Shown here in pieces: positions 5,835 to 13,596 of a stretch of DNA of 19,013 nucleotides. Position 1 is the first letter of the stretch. Every line of letters starts with the position of its first letter. Position numbers and translations under genes: made by a program. The notes below the pieces were generated by a model. The model was not told the origin of the DNA, made no database searches, and worked only from the letters and a program-made list of their open reading frames with translations. The stretch comes from CALVNN01 sp964393975 (lineage in GTDB: Bacteria; Bacillota; Clostridia; Christensenellales; UBA1242): contig CAYMVO010000018.1 in assembly GCA_964393975.1 (NCBI GenBank), positions 1 through 19,013 of the forward strand, in the 5' to 3' direction.

Positions 5835-7112
5835 ATGAGAGATTTTTTGAAATATACATTTACATTGGTTTTGATTTTAGGCATAACTATTATAGCATAC
5901 TCAATTGGTGCGAATATGGCAAGTGGTAAATCTGCTTATGATATTGCTGTGGAACAAGGTTATTCGGGTAGCGTGGATGATTGGCTGACTTCGCTTAGGG
6001 GAGCGAATGGAAAAGATGCACCTAACATACAAGCGCTTTACGATAGTGCAGTTGAAGATGGGTACACAGGCGATATATATGATTTCGCTAAAGATACTTT
6101 AGATTTAGAAAGGCGGGATAGTTCAGTATTTGCTAGCAATAAAGCCGTGTTTAGTGCGGTGAGCGTTTATTGTACTTTTGCGGGGAATAGCTTAATAAAT
6201 GGAGAATATTCAGGTGCTGGAAGCGGTGTGATTTATAGTATAGACAAAGAAAAAGGGGATGCCTATATACTAACAAATTATCACGTCGTCTATGAATCTA
6301 ATAGTGGACTTGCTGTAGATATCAAGGCGTATCTTTATGGTGCAGAGTATTCCGAATATGGGATGCAAGCAACTTTTGTTGGTGGGGCAAATGATAGTGA
6401 TGTTGCAGTGCTAAAGATTTCGGGTAGTGATGTAATAAAACAGTCTAATGCGGTTGCGGTCAAAGTAGCGGATAATGTAATTTTAGGTGAGACTGCAATC
6501 GCAATTGGCAATCCTGAGGCGGAAGGTATAAGTGTCACAAAAGGTGTTGTTAGCGTTTTAAATGAAAATATAAACATTAAAAGTGCCAAAGGAAGTACTG
6601 TAAATTTGCCCGTTATGAGAATAGATACTGCTATTAATAGTGGTAATAGTGGAGGTGGACTTTTCAATGATAAAAGTGAACTGATTGGTTTGGTTAATGC
6701 AAAAGTTGTTGCTAGTGGGATAGAGGGCGTTGGATATGCGCTTCCGGCTGACTTGGTGTCCTCTTTGGCGGATTGTATTATTGACACCGCTGTAAAAGGT
6801 GTTGCTAATAAGTGTGTGCTAGGTGTGTCGCTTAAAGTGGTTTCTAGCAAAGCGGTGTTGGATCTTAATAATTTATCCGCTGAAATTGTGCAAGAAATTA
6901 TGGTTGCGAGCGGAAACGGTAGGCTTTTGGAGGGTGATGTGATTAAGTATTTGACATTGAATGAGAAAACAATCAATCCGAACAATATGTTTGATATTCA
7001 AAGTTTTTTGTATAAAGCTAGAAAAGGTGATACTATAACAATAGGCGCTTTAAGAAATAATAATTTAGTTTTGGTTGATATTATTTTAAATGATGTAACA
7101 CAGGTCAATTAA
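5835..7112 (+). CDS. HtrA/DegP-type trypsin-like serine protease with PDZ domain
   Basis: 425 residues. One N-terminal hydrophobic signal-anchor (about 5-25) is followed by two copies of a short motif (YDIAVEQGYSGS...DDWLTSLRG; then YDSAVEDGYTGDIYDFA), and then the chymotrypsin-fold domain. The catalytic triad is visible: H150 in LTNYHVV, D189 in NDSDVAVLKI, S272 in GNSGGGLF. A PDZ-like domain closes the protein (about 325-425; EGDVIKYL, RKGDTITIGALR). S1C proteases of this layout degrade or survey misfolded proteins outside the membrane. The start at 5835 is chosen because GGAG lies 6 nt upstream; an ATG at 5823 overlaps that SD and lacks one of its own. The SD lies in the terminator hairpin between this gene and the TspO-like gene. 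Confidence 0.9.
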   Translation: MRDFLKYTFTLVLILGITIIAYSIGANMASGKSAYDIAVEQGYSGSVDDWLTSLRGANGKDAPNIQALYDSAVEDGYTGDIYDFAKDTLDLERRDSSVFASNKAVFSAVSVYCTFAGNSLINGEYSGAGSGVIYSIDKEKGDAYILTNYHVVYESNSGLAVDIKAYLYGAEYSEYGMQATFVGGANDSDVAVLKISGSDVIKQSNAVAVKVADNVILGETAIAIGNPEAEGISVTKGVVSVLNENINIKSAKGSTVNLPVMRIDTAINSGNSGGGLFNDKSELIGLVNAKVVASGIEGVGYALPADLVSSLADCIIDTAVKGVANKCVLGVSLKVVSSKAVLDLNNLSAEIVQEIMVASGNGRLLEGDVIKYLTLNEKTINPNNMFDIQSFLYKARKGDTITIGALRNNNLVLVDIILNDVTQVN

Positions 7113-7442
7113 ATTTATATAACAATGTTTGATATGCTTTTATATGATAAAGAGTGGGGGTATTTTAAGCATAAAAACATCATAATTTGTACAGCACTTG
7201 TTTTTATGAGACATGATTTTGTAGATACTATGAGTTGTATAAGTACCGTGAGTGTGGATAGCCTGATAAATATTATTTTATTCGGCAGTTAAAGCGTAAA
7301 ATATGAAGAGAACATGGTGGTTGAATAACTATAATTAATTGGTTGAAACAATTTTTACAAAAAGGCAAGCATTAGAACTAATCTTTTGTGTACTATATTA
7401 TTTAATGTTCATATAATAATTCTAGAAAAATTGGAGTTGAGT
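7113..7442 (+). other. Intergenic stretch with a doubtful 55-codon ORF
   Basis: 330 bp between the protease and the GT2 gene. One ORF (7125-7292, plus; begins MFDMLLYDKEWGYF, ends NIILFGS) is open for 55 codons but has no SD and no family I recognise; it may be chance or a gene remnant. A TATAAT at about 7415 could be the -10 of the GT2 promoter, but no good -35 lies 17 bp before it. No terminator is evident after the protease. Confidence 0.3.
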
Positions 7443-8510
7443 ATGAAATTAAGTGTTTGTATGATTGTTAAAAACGAAGAATTAACTTTAAGAAGGATAT
7501 TGTCACAAATTGTTAGTTTTGCGGATGAAATAATTATTGTTGATACAGGTTCGGTTGATAGTACAAAAAGTATAGCTTTTGAATACACTGATAAGGTGTA
7601 TGATTTTAAGTGGGTAGATGATTTTTCGTTGGCAAGGAATTTTGCTTTTGATAAAGCAGTCGGGGATTATTTAATGTGGTTAGATGCTGATGACTATATT
7701 GATAATGACGTTTGCGATAAGATAAATGAATTAAAACATAATTTAACTATAGATTGTGTAATGTGTCCTTATGCTGTGTCCTTTGAGGGTGATAAGATAA
7801 TTTATTGGTATTATAGAGAACGGATAATGAAAAATTGCCCACTTGCTAGATTTGAGGGGTTTATACATGAAGCGGTAGCCCCTTTTGGGAATGTTGTTTA
7901 TAATAATAACATTGTGATAAAACATAAAAAAGAAAAACCAACTGAAAAAGGTAGAAATTTAAAAATTTTTGAAAATGCTTTAAAAAATGGTAAAATATTA
8001 GATGCAAGATTGACCTATTATTATGGAAGAGAGTTGTTTTATAATGATTGTTATGAAGACGCTTTTAAAGTTTTAAATGATTTTATATCAATGAAAGGGC
8101 TTATAGTAAACTTGGTAGATGCGTGTATGATTTTGAGCGATTTGTCTTGCCGATTAAAAAATGGTTTAAAAGAATATTATTTGTTTAAAGCACTATGTTA
8201 CAGTGTGCCTACAAGTGAGTTAGCATGTAAGATAGGACATTTATTTTTTGATAAAGGTGATTTTGAAACCGCGATTTTTTGGTACGAGACTGCTCTTAGG
8301 TTGGGGGAGAATGCGGAAAAAGGAGCGTTTATTGATTTGACTTTTAGCGATTATGTTCCAAACATTCAATTATGTGTATGTTACTATAAGTTGGGGGATG
8401 TTGTAAAAAGCATTAAGCATAACAATCGTGCTTTGAAAGCAATGCCAAAAAGTGATATTGCAAAACAAAATAAAAAATTTTTAAAATTATTTAAGGAAAG
8501 TAAAAAATAA
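7443..8510 (+). CDS. GT2-family glycosyltransferase with TPR-like C-terminal half
   Basis: 355 residues. The N-terminal GT-A domain opens with LSVCMIVKNEE and continues with IIIVDTGSVDST and the metal-binding acidic motif LDADD (D81-A-D83-D84). This is the WaaE/KdtX-like branch of GT2, which moves sugars from nucleotide donors in the cytoplasm. From about residue 190 the protein is helical and repeat-like (for example KGDFETAIFWYETALRLGEN and YKLGDVVKSIKHNNRALKAM), as in TPR-bearing GT2 enzymes of Firmicutes. The acceptor cannot be told; envelope polysaccharide or protein glycosylation are both possible. GGAG lies 6 nt before the ATG at 7443; an upstream in-frame ATG at 7386 lies in the probable promoter region. 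No transferase partner genes are adjacent. Confidence 0.85.
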   Translation: MKLSVCMIVKNEELTLRRILSQIVSFADEIIIVDTGSVDSTKSIAFEYTDKVYDFKWVDDFSLARNFAFDKAVGDYLMWLDADDYIDNDVCDKINELKHNLTIDCVMCPYAVSFEGDKIIYWYYRERIMKNCPLARFEGFIHEAVAPFGNVVYNNNIVIKHKKEKPTEKGRNLKIFENALKNGKILDARLTYYYGRELFYNDCYEDAFKVLNDFISMKGLIVNLVDACMILSDLSCRLKNGLKEYYLFKALCYSVPTSELACKIGHLFFDKGDFETAIFWYETALRLGENAEKGAFIDLTFSDYVPNIQLCVCYYKLGDVVKSIKHNNRALKAMPKSDIAKQNKKFLKLFKESKK

Positions 8511-8527
8511 GTAATTTTTGGTTTTTG

Positions 8528-8556
8528 TTGACTTTTGGCGTCAGGGAGTGTATACT
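8528..8556 (+). promoter_or_regulatory. Promoter of the YcxB-like gene
   Basis: TTGACT, 17-bp spacer, TATACT. It overlaps an in-frame upstream ATG at 8535, which shows that the translation start must be the later ATG at 8595. Confidence 0.8.
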
Positions 8557-8594
8557 ACTCTTGTAAATTTTATTTAAACAAAGGAAAACTGATT

Positions 8595-9164
8595 ATGTTA
8601 ATAAATGAAACAAAATATGATGTGGATGCGTTGAAAAATTTTTGTGCCGTGCTTGGGACAAAAAGTAGATTTTTGATTGCATTTATTCAATTATTGATAT
8701 TTGGAAGTGGCGTGCTTGTTTGTGTGTTAAATAGAAACAATGAGTTTGTTATGATTTTAGGTGGCGTGATATCATTTGGGGCTTTAGTTGCTTTTGTTTA
8801 CACTTTAATTAATTGGAATAAAATATCAAGTAAACAAGTAGATAAGGTTGCTAGACAAAGTCCATATTTTAATGGTAGTATGATTGCTAAATATGAAGTT
8901 GATGATGAGAATGAGTCTGTTAATGTTATCATAAAAAAAGACGAACAACAAATTAATAGTTTAACTATGAAGATTTTTGATTTGGTGAAAGTGGTGTCTA
9001 CAAAACAATTTATATTTTTATTTGTAAATATAAATGTAAATGCAAAACAATGTTTAATTATGAATAAAACATCTATGACTGAGGGTGAGTTTTGGGAAAT
9101 AGAGTTCTTATTCAAAAAGATATTGGGTGATAGGTATATTGATAAAAACATTGAAGTTAAATGA
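8595..9164 (+). CDS. Small membrane protein, YcxB-like C-terminal domain
   Basis: 189 residues. Two adjacent hydrophobic helices (about 25-45 and 50-74: IAFIQLLIFGSGVLVCVLN and FVMILGGVISFGALVAFVYT) are followed by a cytoplasmic beta-rich domain with a short helical end. The pattern of strands (IFDLVKVVSTKQFIFLFVN, then CLIMNKTSMTEGEFWEIEFL) resembles the YcxB-like domain of Firmicutes, whose function is unknown. The start at 8595 follows AAGGA at 9 nt and lies about 30 nt past the predicted transcription start. It is a monocistronic unit, convergent with the VanW gene. The YcxB assignment is by eye and moderately sure. Confidence 0.6.
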   Translation: MLINETKYDVDALKNFCAVLGTKSRFLIAFIQLLIFGSGVLVCVLNRNNEFVMILGGVISFGALVAFVYTLINWNKISSKQVDKVARQSPYFNGSMIAKYEVDDENESVNVIIKKDEQQINSLTMKIFDLVKVVSTKQFIFLFVNINVNAKQCLIMNKTSMTEGEFWEIEFLFKKILGDRYIDKNIEVK

Positions 9165-9185
9165 TGTATAAATAGGTATAAAAGG

Positions 9186-9217
9186 CATATTGAATGATAT
9201 TTTTAATATGTTTTTTT
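9186..9217 (+). terminator. Likely terminator between convergent genes
   Basis: CATATT/AATATG (6 bp) with a 13-nt loop, followed by TTTTTTT. The stem is weak and AT-only apart from the outer pair, but the position 22 nt past the stop codon fits. Confidence 0.5.
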
Positions 9218-9250
9218 AATTAGTATATTAGGAATAATGAAGGTTTGTTT

Positions 9251-10516
9251 TTAAATTTTTAGGTTTAATGACTCCTTGTTGGGGTTAATCTCTACGCCCT
9301 CGTATATGATAGCATTTTGAGATTTATACACGTCGTGACGGATTAAATCTTTTCGTACTAGTTTCCCATTTAAATATTTTTCCAAATATGCATTGACTTC
9401 GAGTCCGTTTTGAGCATATCTTTTAGTGAAGTATTCACCTTTGTACTTAATTTTGTCTTTATAAATACCTTCAGTGTCTGGAATTATTTTAGCGGGCTCA
9501 GGCTGTATATCTCTTATCTTTTCTGATACTTTTTTATAACTAACTCCTTTCATATCTTCTCCATATATTTCAGCATACGCATGTTCATTTTTAATATATG
9601 TTTTTATATAAATCGGATAATTTGTATTGTTTGTAAAACACATATCTACAGCATCATCATTTACCATTGCGTCAAATCCTTGTTCTACATAATGCACAGG
9701 AAGTGAGTGTTTGTATACTTTGTTTATTTTAAGTCCTGCCATGAGTGCTGAGTTGTAGAGTGTTGTTGACGCTTGGCACACTCCACCGCCGGCACCTTTT
9801 ACAAACTCACCATTTGAAATTACTATTGCGTCCTTGTATCCGTTCTCGTAAGTTCTATCTCCGGTGGTTTTATTAAAGGATAATTTTTCATTTGGCATTA
9901 GCACAATACCGTTAAACTTTAATAACGCCATAGTGAGATTGTGTCTGCGACCTGATTCTGAGCCCATAAAGCTGGTGTTTTGAGTGCTACGAAGGTGTGT
10001 GTTTTGTGTTAATTCTTCGTTTGTAAATTGAGGGCTTGTTTCATAGCAAGGAATAGTTACTGTTTTTTGTCCGCTAAGTATTCGGTTGACAAGTGCGTTT
10101 GTGTCTACGATTCGTCCATTTTTTCCTTCGCTAAAAATAAACATATTTTTGCTATTTGGGTTAAATGTGATTTTTGGCTCAATTGCTTCATATTCAAGTG
10201 TACTTTTTATGTCATTAAGTACTTTATCGAAATTAGGTAAAAGGAAGTTTATCATATCAACTTCATTGTATCCACAAGAGAGCATATTTCTTTTTATTTC
10301 GCGGAGAGAGAAGTTTTTGATTTTATTTGCACGAAATTGCTTGTAAGATTCAATTTCAAAATTTTTATATGCAATATTATCGGTTAAGCTGTAACGCCAC
10401 ACATTATTGCCGAATTGTAAAACAATATTATTATCAGCGTAAGCTGTAACAGTATGAGATGGTATTATTGCTGTAAGACATATTAAAAAAATAATACTTA
10501 TTAAAATTTTTTTCAT
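9251..10516 (-). CDS. Secreted VanW-family protein
   Basis: 421 residues. A cleavable signal peptide (MKKILISIIFLICL..., predicted cut after AYA near residue 27) marks it as exported. The N-terminal half carries a putative PG_binding_4/YoaR-like region. The VanW domain (about 180-310) is clear: FNGIVLMPNEKLSFNKTTGD, GGGVCQASTTLYNSALMAGL (near 240-262) and HSLPVHYVEQGFDAMV. A G5-like strand region ends the protein. VanW domains occur in exported proteins of Firmicutes and in vanB-type clusters; their biochemical role is not settled, and nothing here suggests vancomycin resistance. The start at 10516 follows AGGGGT at 7 nt; a 41-residue upstream extension is in frame but falls in the promoter region. 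Confidence 0.85.
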   Translation of the reverse strand: MKKILISIIFLICLTAIIPSHTVTAYADNNIVLQFGNNVWRYSLTDNIAYKNFEIESYKQFRANKIKNFSLREIKRNMLSCGYNEVDMINFLLPNFDKVLNDIKSTLEYEAIEPKITFNPNSKNMFIFSEGKNGRIVDTNALVNRILSGQKTVTIPCYETSPQFTNEELTQNTHLRSTQNTSFMGSESGRRHNLTMALLKFNGIVLMPNEKLSFNKTTGDRTYENGYKDAIVISNGEFVKGAGGGVCQASTTLYNSALMAGLKINKVYKHSLPVHYVEQGFDAMVNDDAVDMCFTNNTNYPIYIKTYIKNEHAYAEIYGEDMKGVSYKKVSEKIRDIQPEPAKIIPDTEGIYKDKIKYKGEYFTKRYAQNGLEVNAYLEKYLNGKLVRKDLIRHDVYKSQNAIIYEGVEINPNKESLNLKI

Positions 10517-10556
10517 ATTTACTACCCCTAATGATAGTTTAAGCCAAAAACAAAAA

Positions 10557-10586
10557 AGTATACATACTTTATGAATATCTATACAA
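10557..10586 (-). promoter_or_regulatory. Probable promoter of the VanW gene
   Basis: Minus strand: TTGTAT, 18-bp spacer, TATACT. It lies inside the spurious upstream extension of the reading frame and supports the start at 10516. Confidence 0.55.
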
Positions 10587-10702
10587 AATAAAAATGTATA
10601 AATATTTATAAAGTTCAATAACAATATATAATAGCTCATTTTAAAAAAAACCGGGGAATGGGTATAAACAATATGTTTTTAGTACAAATGTAGTGAAAAT
10701 CC

Positions 10703-10825
10703 TGTGGATAAATTGTGGAAAAGTGGAAAACTTAATGAATTTTTATGCGTTTTTTGCAAAATTTAACAAAATAATAGATTAAATATTTATGCAAAATAAT
10801 AAATTGTGTGCGGGGTTGTGGAAAA
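10703..10825 (+). promoter_or_regulatory. Cluster of DnaA-box-like 9-mers in a 350-bp AT-rich gap
   Basis: The region between the VanW gene and the gene at 11013 has no gene. It holds one perfect DnaA box (TGTGGATAA, complement of TTATCCACA, 10703-10711), TGTGGAAAA at 10714-10722 and 10817-10825 (one mismatch each), and AGTGGAAAA at 10722-10730 (two mismatches), all in the same orientation. AT-rich DNA surrounds them. This could be a DnaA-titrating or DnaA-regulated site, or part of an origin. The usual origin neighbours (dnaA, dnaN, rpmH) are not in the window, so an origin call is not supported. Confidence 0.4.
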
Positions 10826-10956
10826 CTATTGTGAAAATGTGAACAAAATTCCAAAGAAAATGCTTTTTATTAATTGGTTATATACTGGTTTAAGGGTTTT
10901 TCTATAGAAGAATATAGCAAAAGATAAAATATTTTTTAAAATTGTTCTTTTAGTAT

Positions 10957-10985
10957 TTGACTATTTCTAATTTTTATTGTATACT
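10957..10985 (+). promoter_or_regulatory. Promoter of the 11013 gene
   Basis: TTGACT, 17-bp spacer, TATACT, identical boxes to those at 8528-8556. The leader is about 20 nt. Confidence 0.8.
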
Positions 10986-11012
10986 TTAATTAAAGCTATT
11001 TAGGGGGTGTGT

Positions 11013-11660
11013 ATGATTACCATATCTAAACGAAACAAAATGTCATATGCGATATTGATTATTAGTATTTTGGTATTAATGTTTTCTGTAGTTGCTGTTA
11101 CATACGCTATTTATAGAAATTCCGCTTCGCTAGATAATCAGATTGCTTTTGATAAAATTTATATTACTCCAGATTCAAAGTTTAATGCAACCACTAGTAC
11201 CTCAGTTTATGCAGGTGCAAAAATTACGGGTGGCGAAATTGCTTTCTCAAAACCTATTGATAGTAGATTTGTTTATGTTAGAGCAAAAATAACATTTTCA
11301 TTAGCGGGAGGCGGGACGGATGAGCAAAAGGAGATGACGCAAAAGTATCTTGATGACCTTAATAAAATTAATTTGCCCATAGTGACTACAGTACAAAATG
11401 GTGCCGTGTGGAATAAAAGTGGTGAGTATTATTATTTAGTTGAAAGCAGTAATAGTGGTTCTCTTAAGTTGGTAAATGATACCACTCGCTATTTGTTTTG
11501 TAATCAAATAGTCATTCCTGATGATTTCAAGCAATACACTGGTGATAGTAGCTTAGTTTTAGATATAAAGATGGGGTTATCGATTGAGGCTGTACAGGCG
11601 GAGGGGAATGAGAGTAAAACATTCGATCAAATGAAACAAGTCTTTGATGCTACATTTTAG
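11013..11660 (+). CDS. Membrane-anchored surface protein (paralogue 2 of 3, no InlB repeat)
   Basis: 215 residues: basic N-terminus, one signal-anchor helix (about 11-33, ending AVTYAIYRN) and a single beta-rich domain. It shares with the genes at 82 and 13838 the VRAKITF strand, a YYYLVESSNSG turn, DTTRYLFCNQIV and a late SIEAVQAEG strand, but lacks the InlB-type repeats, so it is the minimal version of the family. The VTYAIYRNSASLDNQIAF region resembles the start of SipW-dependent TasA-like proteins; no SipW peptidase gene is in the window. The start at 11013 (ATG) follows GGGGG at 5 nt; a GTG at 11007 overlaps that SD. It is transcribed alone, with its own promoter and terminator. A structural surface subunit is the best guess. 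Confidence 0.75.
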   Translation: MITISKRNKMSYAILIISILVLMFSVVAVTYAIYRNSASLDNQIAFDKIYITPDSKFNATTSTSVYAGAKITGGEIAFSKPIDSRFVYVRAKITFSLAGGGTDEQKEMTQKYLDDLNKINLPIVTTVQNGAVWNKSGEYYYLVESSNSGSLKLVNDTTRYLFCNQIVIPDDFKQYTGDSSLVLDIKMGLSIEAVQAEGNESKTFDQMKQVFDATF

Positions 11661-11669
11661 TTTATAACT

Positions 11670-11703
11670 ACCCTTATTGTTTTAATGGGGGTGTTTTTAT
11701 TTT
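11670..11703 (+). terminator. Terminator of the 11013 gene
   Basis: ACCCTTATT (11670-11678) and AATGGGGGT (11684-11692) form a 9-bp stem with two G-U pairs and a GTTTT loop, followed by GTTTTTATTTTT. Confidence 0.7.
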
Positions 11704-11762
11704 TGAGATAGCGAAGGGTGCTGATTTTAATGCGATGTTTATCGTAGGTGCTTATATTTTGT

Positions 11763-11794
11763 AAAATAAAAAATACTGCCGTTGCCAGCAGTAT
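11763..11794 (-). terminator. Terminator of spoVG
   Basis: Minus strand: ATACTGC/GCAGTAT 7-bp stem with an 8-nt loop, followed by TTTTTATTTTAC, 4 nt after the stop codon of spoVG. Confidence 0.8.
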
Positions 11795-11798
11795 GGTT

Positions 11799-12068
11799 TT
11801 AGTCGTTTTTAGTTGTAGTGACTTTGTATGCGTCTAAAATCATTGACGTTAACAGTTCTCTTGTTTCGGTGTTTATAGGATGCACAATATCTTTATAATC
11901 CCCATCAAGAGTCTTTTTATTTGGCATTGCGATAAAGTAGCCGTGATCGTTTTCTAGAATTTTTATGTCGTGCACAACAAAACAATCATCAATGGTAATA
12001 GTTGCTATAGCTTTAATTCTAGTAGTTTCTTTGTGTATTAATCTAATACGAATGTCTGAAATTTTCAA
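11799..12068 (-). CDS. spoVG: SpoVG, RNA/DNA-binding global regulator
   Basis: 89 residues, full length for the family. Conserved SpoVG signatures: ISDIRIRLI, AIATITIDDCFVVHDIKI, FIAMPNKK, DGDY-KDIVHPIN and the helical C-terminus. SpoVG is a small cytoplasmic nucleic-acid-binding protein that affects septation in sporulation, and virulence and envelope genes in other Firmicutes. The only start matching the family N-terminus is TTG at 12068; AAGGA sits rather far upstream (about 12 nt), suggesting modest translation. It is divergent from murC, with 116 bp between the starts. Clostridial genomes often keep spoVG and murC close together, which fits this pairing, though here no purR-like gene lies between them. 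Confidence 0.93.
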   Translation of the reverse strand: MKISDIRIRLIHKETTRIKAIATITIDDCFVVHDIKILENDHGYFIAMPNKKTLDGDYKDIVHPINTETRELLTSMILDAYKVTTTKND

Positions 12069-12123
12069 AATGTTTTACCGTCCTTTTGTTGCATTTATAC
12101 TTTTTAAATTAAAGTACTACTAT

Positions 12124-12152
12124 AGTATAACTTATATAAAACTAAAAATCAA
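12124..12152 (-). promoter_or_regulatory. Promoter of spoVG
   Basis: Minus strand: TTGATT, 17-bp spacer, TATACT. It lies in the spoVG-murC intergenic region, with a predicted leader of about 50 nt. Confidence 0.7.
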
Positions 12153-12184
12153 ACAAAATTAGGTATTTTTTCATATATATTTAT

Positions 12185-13534
12185 ATGATTAATGATATTT
12201 TATTTAAAAAAGCTAAAAGAATACACTTTATAGGTATTGGTGGTATTAGTATGAGTGGACTCGCTAAAATACTTCTTCAAAGTGGTAAAATAATAAGCGG
12301 TAGCGATATAAAAAAGACATATATCACCGATGAGCTTGTGCGTAGGGGCGTGCAAATTAATATCAAGCATAGAGCAAAAGCGGTTGATGGCGCAGATCTT
12401 GTAGTTTATACTGGAGCAATTAGCGAGAAAAATGTGGAGTATAAGCGTGCGATTGCTTTAGGTATCCCTGTTTTAGAACGCTCAAAACTATTAGGGCTTA
12501 TTTCTTCTAAATACACTACTATAATTGCTATCGCAGGTACTCACGGCAAAACCACTACCACCGCCATGCTCGCAAAAGTTCTCATAGATGCAGGCTACAA
12601 CCCAACCGTTCATTTAGGAGGGGAAATTTCTTTTTTAGATGGTAATGTAAGAATGGGTGGTAAAAAATATTTTGTGACAGAGGCGTGTGAGTATAGGCGT
12701 AGCTTTTTGGAAATAAAGCCAACATATTCACTTATATTAAATGTGGAAGCGGAACATTTAGACACATATAAAACATTTACAAATGTAAAAAAAGCGTTTA
12801 AGCAATTTGTTATGAATACGAGAGAGTTGGTTGTTTATAATAAAAATTACATTTTAGATACAGGAAGACCATTTTTAAGTTTTGATTTAGATAAACCTAG
12901 CGATTTTTTTGTAAAAAATCTTAGAATAAAAAATGGTTGTTATTTGTTTGATGTGTACAAAAAGGAGATTTTTTTTAAAAGTTTTGAACTTGGTGTTGTA
13001 GGTAAACACAATGTTTTGAATGCTCTCGCGGTAATTACTATTTGCGATGCTCTCGGTGTGGATAAAAATATTATATGCAATTCACTTAAATCTTTTACAG
13101 GTGTTAGGCGCAGGTTTGAAAAACTCGGCAAATTTAATAATGCTGAAGTGGTTATTGATTATGCTCATCACCCTACAGAAATAATGAAATTGATTGAAGC
13201 GGTTAGAGGATATTACGATGGCGAGTTGGTGGTAATATTCCAACCGCATACCTATAGCCGTACTGCTATGGCGTTTGATGAGTTTGTAAATGTGTTGGGG
13301 CAAAATGCTATAGATAAACTTATTTTATTACCGACTTATTCGGCGCGTGAAACTCAAAAAGAAGGAAAAACTTCGCTAGATTTGTTTAAAGCACTGAGAT
13401 TACGTTGCGATGTAGAATATCACACAAAAGCAAGTATTTATCATACGTTAAACCACCTTTCTATGTGTAATACTCTTTTGCTTTTTGTTGGCGCCGGTAA
13501 TATAGAAGATATAGCAAGAAAATTAATAAATTGA
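12185..13534 (+). CDS. murC: UDP-N-acetylmuramate--L-alanine ligase
   Basis: 449 residues, the usual MurC length. It joins L-alanine to UDP-MurNAc with ATP, the first peptide step of peptidoglycan synthesis in the cytoplasm. Domains: N-terminal Rossmann UDP-binding domain with HFIGIGGISMSG (about 14-25); central ATPase domain with P-loop GTHGKTTTT (118-126, K122); a carbamylated-lysine/metal region near VEAEHLDTY; C-terminal domain with DYAHHPTE (from D325) and QPHTYSRT. HTYSRT and the DYAHHPTE motif separate it from MurD/E/F. No SD is seen before the ATG; upstream DNA is nearly pure A/T, so translation may be leaderless or weak. The neighbouring divergent gene is spoVG. No other mur gene is in the window. 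Confidence 0.96.
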   Translation: MINDILFKKAKRIHFIGIGGISMSGLAKILLQSGKIISGSDIKKTYITDELVRRGVQINIKHRAKAVDGADLVVYTGAISEKNVEYKRAIALGIPVLERSKLLGLISSKYTTIIAIAGTHGKTTTTAMLAKVLIDAGYNPTVHLGGEISFLDGNVRMGGKKYFVTEACEYRRSFLEIKPTYSLILNVEAEHLDTYKTFTNVKKAFKQFVMNTRELVVYNKNYILDTGRPFLSFDLDKPSDFFVKNLRIKNGCYLFDVYKKEIFFKSFELGVVGKHNVLNALAVITICDALGVDKNIICNSLKSFTGVRRRFEKLGKFNNAEVVIDYAHHPTEIMKLIEAVRGYYDGELVVIFQPHTYSRTAMAFDEFVNVLGQNAIDKLILLPTYSARETQKEGKTSLDLFKALRLRCDVEYHTKASIYHTLNHLSMCNTLLLFVGAGNIEDIARKLIN

Positions 13535-13561
13535 AGATTTTTTGAAATTTATAAAAAATAG

Positions 13562-13590
13562 TTGCAAAATATGGCGATATTGGGTATACT
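13562..13590 (+). promoter_or_regulatory. Promoter of the giant surface-protein gene
   Basis: TTGCAA, 17-bp spacer, TATACT. The predicted start near 13597 leaves a 240-nt untranslated leader, far longer than the leaders of the two smaller paralogues. Confidence 0.65.
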
Positions 13591-13596
13591 AAGAGT

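Noticed and set aside
6335..6985. 216-residue minus-strand ORF
   Set aside because: It is antisense to the catalytic domain of the protease; low-complexity Ser/Thr/Leu/Pro composition is typical of a reverse shadow.
9251..10516. Vancomycin-resistance locus
   Set aside because: Only a VanW-family protein is present; no VanA/B ligase, VanH, VanX or two-component system. VanW domains are common in Firmicutes without resistance.
10640..11006. Replication origin
   Set aside because: Only one exact DnaA box is present; no dnaA, dnaN or rpmH nearby, and gene directions on the left do not diverge consistently.
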